From: Cypionkella sp.
GTDB lineage: Bacteria > Pseudomonadota > Alphaproteobacteria > Rhodobacterales > Rhodobacteraceae
DNA length: 38,881 bases
NCBI RefSeq assembly: GCF_030652235.1
Contig: NZ_JAUSBA010000001.1
Coordinates: forward strand, 1-38,881
Reading direction: 5' to 3'
Under the pieces are notes generated by a model. It was not told where the DNA came from. It saw nothing but the letters and a program-made list of their open reading frames with translations, and did not search any database. Within the stretch, counting starts at the first letter, position 1. Each line of letters starts with the position of its first letter. The translations under genes were made by a program, and so were the position numbers. Positions 1 to 8,065 of the stretch are shown one piece after another.

Positions 1-57
1 ATCTTCAAGATCGACATAGCTGAACAGCGAGCCGCTCTTCTCATCCATCCCGCGCAT
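1..57 (-). mobile_element. Start of an IS5/IS1182-type transposase, cut by the window edge
   Basis: Reading leftward from an ATG at 57-55, 19 codons stay open to the window edge and encode MRGMDEKSGSLFSYVDLED. This resembles, from memory, the conserved N-terminus of IS5/IS1182-type transposases, which begin with a similar Ser-Leu-Phe-Ser-Tyr-Val-Asp motif. The catalytic DDE residues would lie outside the window, so completeness is unknown. The decayed genes immediately to the right fit an insertion-prone region. Bases 58-165 hold no gene I can support and may include the end of this element. The family call is from memory. Confidence 0.55.
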
Positions 58-165
58 TCCAACCCCCCGACATTGCCTTGCCCAGAGTGAATCACGTTCC
101 TCAAACCGCGTCGAGGGACGACTATTTCAGCGGCCTGTTAACCCGGTCTGGCCTTAGCCCGGTTT

Positions 166-1110
166 TCAGCTCAAACGCAGCCTGGTCTTGGCATCGAACA
201 GAGGCATAAGGCTGGGTTTTGGCATCAGCCCAATCTGATCGCCCCGCTTCAAGTTCGGTCGGTCCGTGAACACCGCGTGCAAGGCCAACGCGCCCGCCTT
301 CATCGCCACAAACATCGCAGCGCCTGTGCTTTCAACGATACCCAGCTCCCCCGCAATCGCCCCGGTGCATCCGGGCTGGTCAGCTCCAGATGCTCGGGCC
401 GGATGCCACACAGCACCGTGCCCGAGGCATGGCTTTGAATGGGCAACATCGGCCCACCCTCTGCCACAGCCTCCAGCAAATTCATCGCAGGTGATCCGAT
501 AAACTCCGCCACAAAACTGTTCGCTGGCCGGTCATAAAGCTCCAACGGTGGCCCCGCCTGCTCCTGCCTCCCGTCGCGCATCACCAAGATGCGGTCGGCC
601 GTCGTCATCGCTTCCACCTGATCATGCGTCACAAAGATTGAGGTCGAGCCAAGACTTTCATGCAAGGCCCGGATTTCCGCCCGCATCTGCACCCGCAAGG
701 CAGCGTCGAGGTTTGATAAAGGCTCGTCAAACAAAAACACCGCAGGCCGGCGCACGATCGCGCGGCCCATCGCCACCCGTTGCCGTTGGCCGCCGGAAGG
801 CTGCTTTGGCGTGCGATCCAAATAGGGGCTGAGGCCGAAAATTTCGGCGGCTTTGTTGACTGCGGTCGAGATTTCCGCTTTGCTCTGCCCGCGCAGATGC
901 AGCGAAAATCCATATTGTCGCGCACCGACATATGCGGATAAAGCGCGTAATTCTGGAACACCATCGCAATGTCGCACTACTTTGGCTCTACGTCGTTCAC
1001 AACCCGCCCCGCGATGGAAACTGTACCCAAGCTGATTTCTTCCAGACCCGCGATCATCCGCAGCAGGGTGGATTTGCCGCAGCCAATGCCGCTCCACCCA
1101 ACGGGGCAAA
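166..1110 (-). pseudogene. Broken sugar ABC-transporter ATP-binding protein (UgpC/MalK type)
   Basis: Three reading frames together spell an ABC ATPase of the carbohydrate-importer class. A Walker A-like GCGKST lies near 1070-1055, followed by the Q-loop region ([18 protein letters not shown]), the signature SGGQRQRVA, the Walker B FLFDEP and the H-loop VTHDQ. A C-terminal TOBE-like regulatory part contains GIRPEHLEL. The copy is dead: the N-terminus before Walker A is missing, a TAG interrupts the frame near 993, and the frame shifts near 910 and again near 390, after which the true C-terminus runs to a stop at 166. It follows a kinase and a DeoR regulator on the same strand, as expected of an amino-sugar uptake operon. 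Confidence 0.85.
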
Positions 1111-1731
1111 ACCGGCGGCACGGGTGGGCCTAGAGCCGCCATCAACGTCGTCATCAGCGTGGCGTCCTGCATCACACCGCCGGCAAAGCTCCAGCGCTGC
1201 GGCGCATCCAATTTGGCAAGCCGCCCCGCCGTCCGCCCCGCCAGCGCCAGATGCCCGGCGGCCTCTTGCATCAAACCCACCGCCTCAATCACCCCCGCAT
1301 TGGCCAACCGCGACACCAAAGCCGCCACCGAGGCCAGCCCCGCTCGCGTGTCCCGCCCATAGGTCCAGCCGAGCAAATCCTCTGCCGCCACCCCCATCTC
1401 GCGCAGCAAACCATGCGCAAAGCCCGATGGCGGCTTGCGGCCATCCAAGTGCTGGCTGTCCAACGCCAAGGCCCCATGAAACGCCGTTGCGACATCGTTC
1501 ATCACCGCGGCTTGTGGGCCAAGCAGATCAGCCACCACCACCTGTCGTGCCGAAATCGCCGCAATCTCGCCATGACAGGGCAGCCCCAGAACCGCGCCAG
1601 ACACCGGCCCGAGTCTGCTGCCAACAACCCCAAACGCGCCTCCCAACCCGCGCCAGCACCCGCCCCGCGCGGTTGATCACCACCGCCTCGGTCTTGCTGC
1701 CGCCGCTATCCAGCCCCAGAACACGGTCCAT
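1105..1731 (-). pseudogene. Broken BadF/BadG-type sugar kinase (N-acetylglucosamine kinase-like)
   Basis: The start at 1731 gives MDRVLGLDSGGSKTEAVV, the phosphate-1 loop of ASKHA-fold kinases in the BadF/BadG/BcrA/BcrD family, several of which phosphorylate N-acetylglucosamine. The frame then shifts near 1640 and continues through [13 protein letters not shown] and WSFAGGVMQ, the adenosine-motif region. The C-terminus is cut after [13 protein letters not shown] near 1105, where the sequence runs directly into the Walker A region of the next pseudogene. The deletion therefore removed the end of the kinase and the start of the transporter ATPase. The ATG overlaps the stop of the upstream DeoR pseudogene (TGATG), showing that the two were once translationally coupled. 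Confidence 0.8.
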
Positions 1732-2500
1732 CACGCGACCTCCGCTACGGTTACTGTACAACCCAAACCCGCCAGTACACCCCGCCAGCCAACACCCAAC
1801 CGCGCATCGGTCAACACGCGCATCCCCGCACCCAGATGCGCCACGCCATAGGTCAACTGCGGCCCGAACTTATCCGCATCCGCCACAATCACCGGAGCCT
1901 TGCTGCGCGTCAGCATCAGCGCATTGATCCGCGCCTCTTGATCATCGCGGCTGGAAATCTCCCCCTTGTCCGAGATGCCGCCCACCCCAGAAACAACTGG
2001 TCGAACCAAGCTTTTCCAGCGCCGACTCGGCCAACGGCCCCACCATCGAGGCGTTTTGCCGCCGCAAACTGTCGCCCAGCAAGGTCACGCCGATTTCCGC
2101 CACCGGCATCAACACCTGCGCCACCGGCAGGCAATTCGTGAACACCCGCAGTGGGATCGGGTTCAGCCGCAGCCGCCGCGCCAGTTGCAGCACTGTGGTT
2201 CCGGCATCCAGAAACACCGAGGTTTCCGGGCGCAGCATCTGATACACCGCTTCACCAATCGCGCGTTTGGCGGGCAGGTTGATCTGCGCGCGGCTCTCAA
2301 ACGCCACCTCAGCGCCCGAAGTTTCGGCAATCTGCGCCCCCGCCATGGGTGCGCAAAATCTGCCCCTCGGCCTCCAAAGTTAACAAATCGCGCCGCACCC
2401 TCGGCTCTGACGCGCCCACCGCCGCCGCGATTGAGGCAATCGAGCTATAGCCCTTGGCGAAAAGGTGCTGCCGGATGGCGGTGGCGGGGTCAATCTTCAT
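1731..2500 (-). pseudogene. Broken DeoR-family sugar-operon repressor
   Basis: The ATG at 2500 begins an N-terminal winged helix-turn-helix (IASIAAAVGASEPRVRRDLLTLE) typical of DeoR-family repressors of sugar operons. The frame shifts near 2340 and continues with the sugar-phosphate effector domain (VFLDAGTTVLQLARRL, FTNCLPVAQVL). It shifts again near 1990 and ends with GISDKGEISSRDDQEARIN and VIVADADKFG, the conserved C-terminal region. All the family landmarks are present in order, so only the two frameshifts break it. It sits divergent from the intact aldolase gene and probably once repressed both directions. With it inactive, the aldolase may be deregulated or simply not expressed (inference). 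Confidence 0.85.
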
Positions 2501-2627
2501 GGCAGTCCTGTTTTCTGTTATGCCGCTATACGAAGATCAAAAATAATCACTGTCATCACGATGCTGATCCTTTATGATTTTTATAGCGATACGACCAATG
2601 ATTTTGATCAAAAAGGATCGACCCGCA
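2501..2627. promoter_or_regulatory. Divergent control region with a TTTTGATCAAAA palindrome
   Basis: This AT-rich stretch separates the DeoR pseudogene (minus) from the aldolase gene (plus). A perfect 12-bp palindrome TTTTGATCAAAA lies at 2602-2613, and its half GATCAAAA occurs again near 2535. A looser inverted pair CGCTATA (2524-2530) and TATAGCG (2582-2588) encloses the middle. Such repeats are where a DeoR-type repressor would be expected to bind, but no site is proven and no promoter boxes are called. Confidence 0.4.
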
Positions 2628-3893
2628 ATGTCCATCGCTGCCCTGCTTGCCCTCGCCCCCGCCCGGAAATCTGGCCAAGTGCTTGCGATTCCGTCGATTT
2701 GCTCGGCGCATCCGGTGGTGATCGCCACCAGCTTTGCACTGGGCCGGGCGCGCGGCACCCCGGTGCTGATTGAGGCGACCTGCAATCAGGTCAATCACGA
2801 GGGCGGCTATACCGGAATGACCCCCGCTGATTTTCGTTGTTTCGTTCTGGCAATCGCACAGGATGAGGGCTTTGATCCGGCAAACTTGATCCTTGGCGGC
2901 GATCATCTGGGCCCGAATCCTTGGACCGCGCTGCCCGCCGCTGACGCGATGGCGAAGGCCTGCGATATGGTCGCGGCCTATGCGCAGGCCGGGTTCGGCA
3001 AGATCCATCTCGACGCCAGCATGGCGTGCTTGGATGACCCCACTCCGCTGCCTGATGCCACCATCGCCAGCCGCAACGCCGAACTCGCTGCAGTCGCCGA
3101 AGCGCACAGCCCGACGCCCCCGGTCTATATCATCGGCACCGAAGTTCCCGTCCCCGGCGGCGCTTGGGAGGAGGTCGAAGGCCTAACCCCCACCCCGCCC
3201 GAAGCCGCGCTTGTCACCGCCACTCTGCAACACGAGGCCTTCAAAGCCGCAGGCATCGAAGCCGCTTTCGCCCGCGTGGTGGGGTTGGTGGTGCAGCCCG
3301 GGGTCGAGTTCGGCAATGAAAACGTCGTCGCCTACAACCGCCCCGCCGCCCGCGATTTGGTCGCTTGCCTGCCCAAATTGCCGATGCTGTTTGAAGCCCA
3401 TTCAACCGATTACCAGACACCGCAGGCGCTGGCCGATCTGGTGCAAGACGGTTTCGGCATCCTGAAAGTCGGCCCCGGCCTGACCTTTGCGCTGCGTGAG
3501 GCGCTGTATGGCCTCGATCATATCGCCGATGTGCTGTTCCCCAACCACATACCTTTGCGCGGGACGATGGAGGCTTTGATGCTGCAAAAGCCACAGCATT
3601 GGGCGAAATATTACCACGGCACCGCGCTGCACCAACAGCTGCAACGCCACTACAGCTATTCCGACCGCATCCGCTATTACTGGACAGATCCGGTTGCCAG
3701 CACTGCCGTCGCCAAGCTCATGGCCTTGTTTGATGATGAAAGCATCCCCGAACCACTGATCTCGCAGCACCTTGGCGCGGCCTATTGCAATGTGATGACA
3801 GGCCAAACCGCAAAAACCGCCCCAGCCCTGCTGCGCGCGGCGGTGACGCGCGCGCTGACGCCGTATTTCGACGCCTGCTATGGGGCGGACTGA
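2628..3893 (+). CDS. kbaZ: D-tagatose-1,6-bisphosphate aldolase class II, non-catalytic subunit
   Basis: This 421-aa protein matches the KbaZ/GatZ family, which is needed for stability and full activity of the class II tagatose-bisphosphate aldolase (KbaY/GatY) in galactitol and N-acetylgalactosamine breakdown. Visible landmarks are PSICSAHPVVIATSF and TCNQVNHEGGYTGM near the N-terminus, LGGDHLGPNPW around residue 90, KIHLDASMACLDD around residue 127, IGTEVPVPGGA, and FEAHSTDYQTP later on. The ATG at 2628 is preferred over an upstream in-frame start at 2574 because family members begin close to this MSIAALL sequence. No partner aldolase subunit lies in the window. Its divergent neighbours (regulator, kinase, transporter ATPase) are all broken, so it is probably a relic with uncertain present use. 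Confidence 0.88.
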   Translation: MSIAALLALAPARKSGQVLAIPSICSAHPVVIATSFALGRARGTPVLIEATCNQVNHEGGYTGMTPADFRCFVLAIAQDEGFDPANLILGGDHLGPNPWTALPAADAMAKACDMVAAYAQAGFGKIHLDASMACLDDPTPLPDATIASRNAELAAVAEAHSPTPPVYIIGTEVPVPGGAWEEVEGLTPTPPEAALVTATLQHEAFKAAGIEAAFARVVGLVVQPGVEFGNENVVAYNRPAARDLVACLPKLPMLFEAHSTDYQTPQALADLVQDGFGILKVGPGLTFALREALYGLDHIADVLFPNHIPLRGTMEALMLQKPQHWAKYYHGTALHQQLQRHYSYSDRIRYYWTDPVASTAVAKLMALFDDESIPEPLISQHLGAAYCNVMTGQTAKTAPALLRAAVTRALTPYFDACYGAD

Positions 3894-3910
3894 TCCGCCT
3901 AAGCGGCCGC

Positions 3911-3949
3911 CACCAGCAAATTGAAATCTGATTTCTGGATTTGCTGGTG
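3911..3949. repeat. Inverted repeat CACCAGCAA/TTGCTGGTG overlapping the tRNA-Met 3' end
   Basis: CACCAGCAA at 3911-3919 is repeated inverted as TTGCTGGTG at 3941-3949. A second nested palindrome, GAAATC-T-GATTTC, lies in the loop. The right arm includes the encoded ACCA tail of the tRNA gene, so in the minus-strand transcript the tRNA 3' end is followed by a hairpin. It could act as a processing or termination signal between the convergent aldolase and tRNA genes. No T-run follows, so a classical terminator is not claimed. Confidence 0.5.
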
Positions 3950-4021
3950 GCGAGAGAGAGACTTGAACTCTCGACCCCACGATTATGAGTCGTGTGCTCT
4001 AACCAACTGAGCTACCTCGCC
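3945..4021 (-). tRNA. tRNA-Met (anticodon CAT), elongator type
   Basis: The minus strand folds as a 77-nt cloverleaf. The acceptor stem is GGCGAGG/TCTCGCC with one G-T pair, the D-arm is GCTC/GAGC, the anticodon stem is CACGA/TCGTG with loop CTCATAA (anticodon CAT), and the T-arm is GAGAG/CTCTC with TTCAAGT. The 3' ACCA is encoded at 3945-3948. The first acceptor pair is G-C, which excludes initiator tRNA. The D-arm and variable loop (GGGTC) look like elongator tRNA-Met. A lysidine-modified tRNA-Ile with the same anticodon is the alternative and cannot be fully ruled out by eye. Confidence 0.92.
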
Positions 4022-4284
4022 ACTGGCGTGGTGAGTAGTTTGGGGGGCGGGGGGCGTCAAGGGGTATTCTGGATGATTTGATGGTTTTAGGCCAGGGTTA
4101 TGCCGAGCGGACAGAACGGCGCAGTCCGTCAATGCCTTTCCCCGCGGGGAATGACTTGTGTTCCGCCGCGCCATGGCTACCACATCTTGTGCAAAATCCG
4201 TAAAATCGACCACAATCGGCGCTGTAGAGCGATCAAACGTCTATCGCGGCCTCTAGTCGCTCCATGTGCGAACACCCACACCGC

Positions 4285-4302
4285 CCCCGGCTTGAGCCGG
4301 GG
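4285..4302. repeat. CCCCGGC-TTGA-GCCGGGG palindrome in a 340-bp gene-free stretch
   Basis: This is a perfect 7-bp stem with a TTGA loop, followed on the plus strand by CCTCAGATTTTTAC, so it may terminate transcription weakly. The same stem occurs at 12753-12782 and 19722-19739, which suggests a dispersed family. The rest of 4022-4364 shows no gene I can support. Confidence 0.55.
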
Positions 4303-4364
4303 CCTCAGATTTTTACGCAGGCCATAAGTGGGCCTCGGTTTAGGGCCTGCGGACTGAGGGGCAG

Positions 4365-6389
4365 TTACAAGGTGGCCTCTTCCGGCACCGCATGCGCAAC
4401 CCTTGGCCGACCTGAGGCGGTGACCGAAATCGTCGCCTCGACAAACATCGGCTGGCCTTCGACGGACGCGCTGCGCAGATCGCGTGCCGCCGTGATGCGC
4501 AAATCCTCGGCGCCTGCGTGTTTGGCGCGGCGGACGGCTTCAATGGTAAGGGCGGCTTCGGCGGCCTGCATTGCGGCTTCGGGATCGTTGAACGTCTGCA
4601 AGCCTTCTGGCAAATGGGCGGTAAAGCGGCCCACGCCGGGGCTGGTGACAATCGCTGTGGCGCGTTGGCTGACTTGGCCCACCACTGCGCCAATGGCATT
4701 GGCGACGCCCGCATGTTCCGGCAGGATCATCTCGCAGCCCAGCCGTTTGCCGACTGCCCCGTAGTAATAGGGGGCCGAAGCGCCCAAACCGATCACGGGG
4801 ACACCAAGGCGCGCGGTAAACTCGATCACGCCACGATGGCGGTTCAATGCCGCGCGGGTCAGCGGGTGGCGAGCCAATGTTTCGGGGCTTTCGCCTTTGA
4901 AACCCGCGTCTTCGTCAAAGGCTGCTTCCAGCAGACATTCAACGGTCTGCGCAGTCAACTGATCGACAATACCCTGCGCCAAGGTCTTGGCATCGGTCGA
5001 AAACCGCTCACCCGAGCCAGTGCGTCTGCGCCCCAGCAACTCGACTGCTTTCGCCGCCGCCAACCCATCCCAAGCCTCGAGCCCGCCCAGAACGTGGCTC
5101 GCATCCGACGGCGTTACCCCGGCCATCATCACCAAGCCCCGCGCCACCAACCGCTCCAGCGCCGCGATTTCCAACCGCGTGGTCAGCACCTGCGCCATCG
5201 GCATCGGCTGCGTGATCCGCGCCAAAACTGTTATTTCGCGCGCAGAAAGCCCGCCGGTCTGCCCCGCCATCGGCACCACAAAGCGGCCATCCAGCTCGCC
5301 CGCTTTGTCCGAGGTCAAGGCCTTGTCCAATGCCGCATGCACCATCGCACCATGCTCGGACGCCAGCAGCGACACCGGGATCAGACGGCGCGGGCCCAGC
5401 CGCATGCCGCCCATCAGGCCCTCGGTGATCAAATGCACTTCCGAGTCGCCGCCCAAACCGCTGGTCCGCATCGCCACCGCTTCGACCATGGTGCGGAAAC
5501 CGCCGACGCGCGCACCTTGCGGATCAATCTCGGGCAGGCCATCGCGCAGCAAGGCGACATCGGTCGTGGTGCCGCCAATATCCGACACCAAAGCGTCCTT
5601 CGCCCCGGTCAGCCAACGCGCGCCGACAATCGACGCCGCAGGGCCAGACAGGATCGTCTCAATCGGGCGTTCGCGCACCATCGCGGCTGAGATCAGCGCG
5701 CCATCGCCGCGCACCACCATCAAGGGCGCGGTGATGCCAATCGAAGCCAGATGCCGCTCGCAGGCTGCCACCAGCCGATCAATCATCCCGATCAGTCGCG
5801 CATTCAGCACCGCGGTCAGCGCCCGCTTCGGCCCGTTCAACTGCGCTGAGAGCTCATGCGAGCAGGTTACCGGGCAGCCCGTCACAGCCCGGATCAGATT
5901 ACGAATGGCAATCTCATGCGCGGGGTTGCGGGTGGCAAAGCGTGCGGCGACAGCAAAGCCCATCACCTGCGGGCCAAGTTCGCGCAGCAGCACTTCCAAA
6001 GCGGCCAAATCCAGCGCGGCAACTTCGGTGCCCGCATGGCTATGTCCTCCCGCGATCTTCACCACCGGATCGCCCTTCAACGCCTCGATCAGACCGCCGC
6101 GTTCCAGATCGCCTTCGTCAAAGCCCACGAAGATCAGCGCGACGCGGCCACCCTGACCTTCCACCAAGGCATTGGTCGCCAAGGTGGTGGACAGCGACAC
6201 CAAGGCCACATCTTTGGCGGCCACGCCGGATTGGGCCAAAGCCGCATCCACCGCGCGGCCAATGCCCAAGGCCAAATCGGCCCGCGTGGTCAGCGATTTC
6301 GCCTTGCCGATCACCAGATCGGCGGCCTCATCGACGATCACCGCATCGGTGTAGGTGCCACCGGTATCTACGCCCAGAAAATGCGCCAT
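4365..6389 (-). CDS. hyuA: Hydantoinase/5-oxoprolinase family protein, HyuA-type subunit
   Basis: This 674-aa protein begins with FLGVDTGGTYTDAVI, the ASKHA phosphate-1 loop of the hydantoinase A/oxoprolinase N-terminal domain. It continues with the family markers LSTTLATNALVEGQGG (about residues 75-90), GPAASIVGARWLTG and SDIGGTTTDVALL around residues 270-290. These ATP-dependent amidohydrolases open cyclic amides such as hydantoins or 5-oxoproline, usually with a HyuB partner. No hyuB gene is seen here: downstream is a tRNA and upstream is rpoN on the same strand, 52 bp away. The C-terminal part (VIGLGASAPYYYGAVGKRLG) is family-like too, so the gene looks full length. The start at 6389 is chosen because MAHFLGVDTGG matches the usual N-terminus. 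The substrate is unknown. Confidence 0.88.
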   Translation of the reverse strand: MAHFLGVDTGGTYTDAVIVDEAADLVIGKAKSLTTRADLALGIGRAVDAALAQSGVAAKDVALVSLSTTLATNALVEGQGGRVALIFVGFDEGDLERGGLIEALKGDPVVKIAGGHSHAGTEVAALDLAALEVLLRELGPQVMGFAVAARFATRNPAHEIAIRNLIRAVTGCPVTCSHELSAQLNGPKRALTAVLNARLIGMIDRLVAACERHLASIGITAPLMVVRGDGALISAAMVRERPIETILSGPAASIVGARWLTGAKDALVSDIGGTTTDVALLRDGLPEIDPQGARVGGFRTMVEAVAMRTSGLGGDSEVHLITEGLMGGMRLGPRRLIPVSLLASEHGAMVHAALDKALTSDKAGELDGRFVVPMAGQTGGLSAREITVLARITQPMPMAQVLTTRLEIAALERLVARGLVMMAGVTPSDASHVLGGLEAWDGLAAAKAVELLGRRRTGSGERFSTDAKTLAQGIVDQLTAQTVECLLEAAFDEDAGFKGESPETLARHPLTRAALNRHRGVIEFTARLGVPVIGLGASAPYYYGAVGKRLGCEMILPEHAGVANAIGAVVGQVSQRATAIVTSPGVGRFTAHLPEGLQTFNDPEAAMQAAEAALTIEAVRRAKHAGAEDLRITAARDLRSASVEGQPMFVEATISVTASGRPRVAHAVPEEATL

Positions 6390-6441
6390 CTGACTTCCCG
6401 TTTGATTTCCGCCCAAGCGATAACGGGCGCGCGGGGCGAAG

Positions 6442-7773
6442 TCAGCCCTCTGCGCGACCTTTTCGGCCCATTCGCGGCAAAACGGGCTTGCGCTTGCGCC
6501 GCGACGCCACTGGAATCCCCTCGGCCTCGCGGTATTTTGCCACCGTGCGGCGCGCGATGGTCACCCCAGTATCAATCGCCAAAGCCATCGCCAAAGCCTC
6601 ATCTGACAAGGGCCGCGCCGGGTTCTCTGCCGCCACCAATCGCGCCAGCCGCCCCCGCATCGCAGCGCCTGAGATCAGCGGTTGGCCGTTGCCGCCCAAA
6701 GCCGCGCTGAACATCTGCCGCAGCCACCATGTACCGCGCGGACTGTCCAGGCTCGCCCCCGACACCACCCGACTGATCGTACTTTCGTGAAAGCCCAACG
6801 CCTCGGCCAGATCGGCCATGCTCATCGGGGCCAGCCCAATCGGCCCCAGCCGGATCGCTTCTTGCTGACGCGCCAAAATCTCGCGCCCAACCAGCAGCAG
6901 CGTGGTGTTGCGCGCCGCCACCATGCGCTCCAACGCCTTCGCCTGCGTCAAGCCCTCTGCCGAGCCTGCCGCCGATTTCTCCACCCGCAGCGTCGGCAAA
7001 GCCGAACGGTTCAACGCAATGCTCCACCCGGTCGCCGTTGCCTTCACCACCAGATCAGGCTCACGCGATTGCGCAGCACTAATGCTGGCAAACTCTGCCC
7101 CCGGTTTTGGATTCATCGCGCGGATGATCCGAAACCGCTGCATCACCGCCGCTTCCGAGATGTGACAGGCCTTGGCCAACCGCGCCAGATCGCCTGAGGC
7201 GAGCAGATCCAGATGCGCCAGCACCGCCGCCATCTCGGCATCCAACGCACCCGCCTCAATCGCCTGCAGCCGTAAACATTCCGCCAAATTGCGCGCAAAA
7301 ATCCCCGTAGGCTCGATCTTCTGCAAGCGTTGCAGCACTGCCGCGACTTCGGCCAGAGTCCGGCCCGTCTCCGCCGCAACGATGCTCAAGGCGGCACCAA
7401 GCCAGCCCGAAGGCTCCAAAACTTCGGCCAAAGCCATAGCAATGTCGTGGTCGCGTTTGCTCAGGTCTAGTCTTTCGATCTCGCGCAAGACATGCGCGAT
7501 CAAACTCGGGCTGGTGTCTGCGGTTTCCGCCGCAAGCCCCAGACTGCCGCCGCCCGACCCCAACACCCCCGCCCAGCGCGGCAGCCAATCGTGTAAACCC
7601 GGCTGCGGCGGTGGCTCCAGCCGCAGATGCGGGTTTTCTGCTGCCTGCTCCTCCAGATAGCGGGTAAGCCCCGCCGCATCGGTGCGCAAAATCGCAATCG
7701 AGGCTTGCAGGCTGGTGTTCAGCTCAAGCCGTTGAGTCTGGGTCAGGCCAAGGCGCTGCTGGGGTGATCTCAT
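6442..7773 (-). CDS. rpoN: RNA polymerase sigma-54 factor
   Basis: This 443-aa protein carries the three regions of sigma-54. An N-terminal glutamine-rich activator-binding region starts RLGLTQTQRLELNTSLQ, a core-binding domain occupies the middle, and the C-terminal DNA-binding part includes LAEALGFHESTISRVVSG. The RpoN box ARRTVAKYREAEGIP near residues 410-425 recognises the -24 promoter element. The region I sequence differs from the usual pattern and the protein is a little short, so it may be one of the extra rpoN copies found in some Rhodobacteraceae. No nif or flagellar gene is nearby to indicate its regulon. The AAA+ activator at the other end of the window lacks the sigma-54 contact loop, so the two need not work together. 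Confidence 0.93.
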   Translation of the reverse strand: MRSPQQRLGLTQTQRLELNTSLQASIAILRTDAAGLTRYLEEQAAENPHLRLEPPPQPGLHDWLPRWAGVLGSGGGSLGLAAETADTSPSLIAHVLREIERLDLSKRDHDIAMALAEVLEPSGWLGAALSIVAAETGRTLAEVAAVLQRLQKIEPTGIFARNLAECLRLQAIEAGALDAEMAAVLAHLDLLASGDLARLAKACHISEAAVMQRFRIIRAMNPKPGAEFASISAAQSREPDLVVKATATGWSIALNRSALPTLRVEKSAAGSAEGLTQAKALERMVAARNTTLLLVGREILARQQEAIRLGPIGLAPMSMADLAEALGFHESTISRVVSGASLDSPRGTWWLRQMFSAALGGNGQPLISGAAMRGRLARLVAAENPARPLSDEALAMALAIDTGVTIARRTVAKYREAEGIPVASRRKRKPVLPRMGRKGRAEG

Positions 7774-7894
7774 ACCACAAGGCTAGCCTTCAGCGCCGCG
7801 CCGCGCAACCGCCAGCAGAAGCGCCGCTCTCCCTCACCCCATTGGCCCCCTCTCGCGCTTGCCAGCGTTTTCCATCAATGCCCCGCCCACCCTC

Positions 7895-7932
7895 GCGAAT
7901 TTCATCTTGGCTCAAATACTCCCGCCGGAGGC
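7895..7932. repeat. Interspersed repeat copy 1 in the rpoN-selD gap
   Basis: The stretch starting GCGAATTTCATCTTGG and ending CGCCGGAGGCT recurs with few differences at 18450-18489, beside trpA. It lies in the 292-bp region 7774-8065 between the divergent rpoN and selD genes, where no gene is seen. Short elements of this kind are common between genes in Rhodobacteraceae, as I recall. Their function is unknown, though a hairpin or transcript-end role is possible. Confidence 0.6.
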
Positions 7933-8065
7933 TCCCCAAAGCCAAAGCTTCAAACCGCAGTCGAGATAAAGCAGCGCGCAGCAGGCCCCGCAACATCCTC
8001 CCTCCACAAAGCATGGCCTTCCCACCGCCAAACCGTTACCAAAGCCCCAAACAACCGAGAGCCCG

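Noticed and set aside
932-1927. 331-codon proline- and serine-rich open frame on the plus strand
   Set aside because: It lies opposite the kinase and DeoR pseudogenes, which have clear homology, and its composition is that of an antisense GC-rich frame.
3949-4021. tRNA with CAT anticodon as tRNA-Ile (lysidine) or initiator tRNA
   Set aside because: The first acceptor pair is G-C, unlike an initiator, and the arms look closer to elongator tRNA-Met than to tRNA-Ile2; the Ile option remains a minor possibility.
4023-4364. Small open frames in the gap between tRNA-Met and hyuA
   Set aside because: Translations are low-complexity, lack ribosome sites and span the CCCCGGC palindrome.
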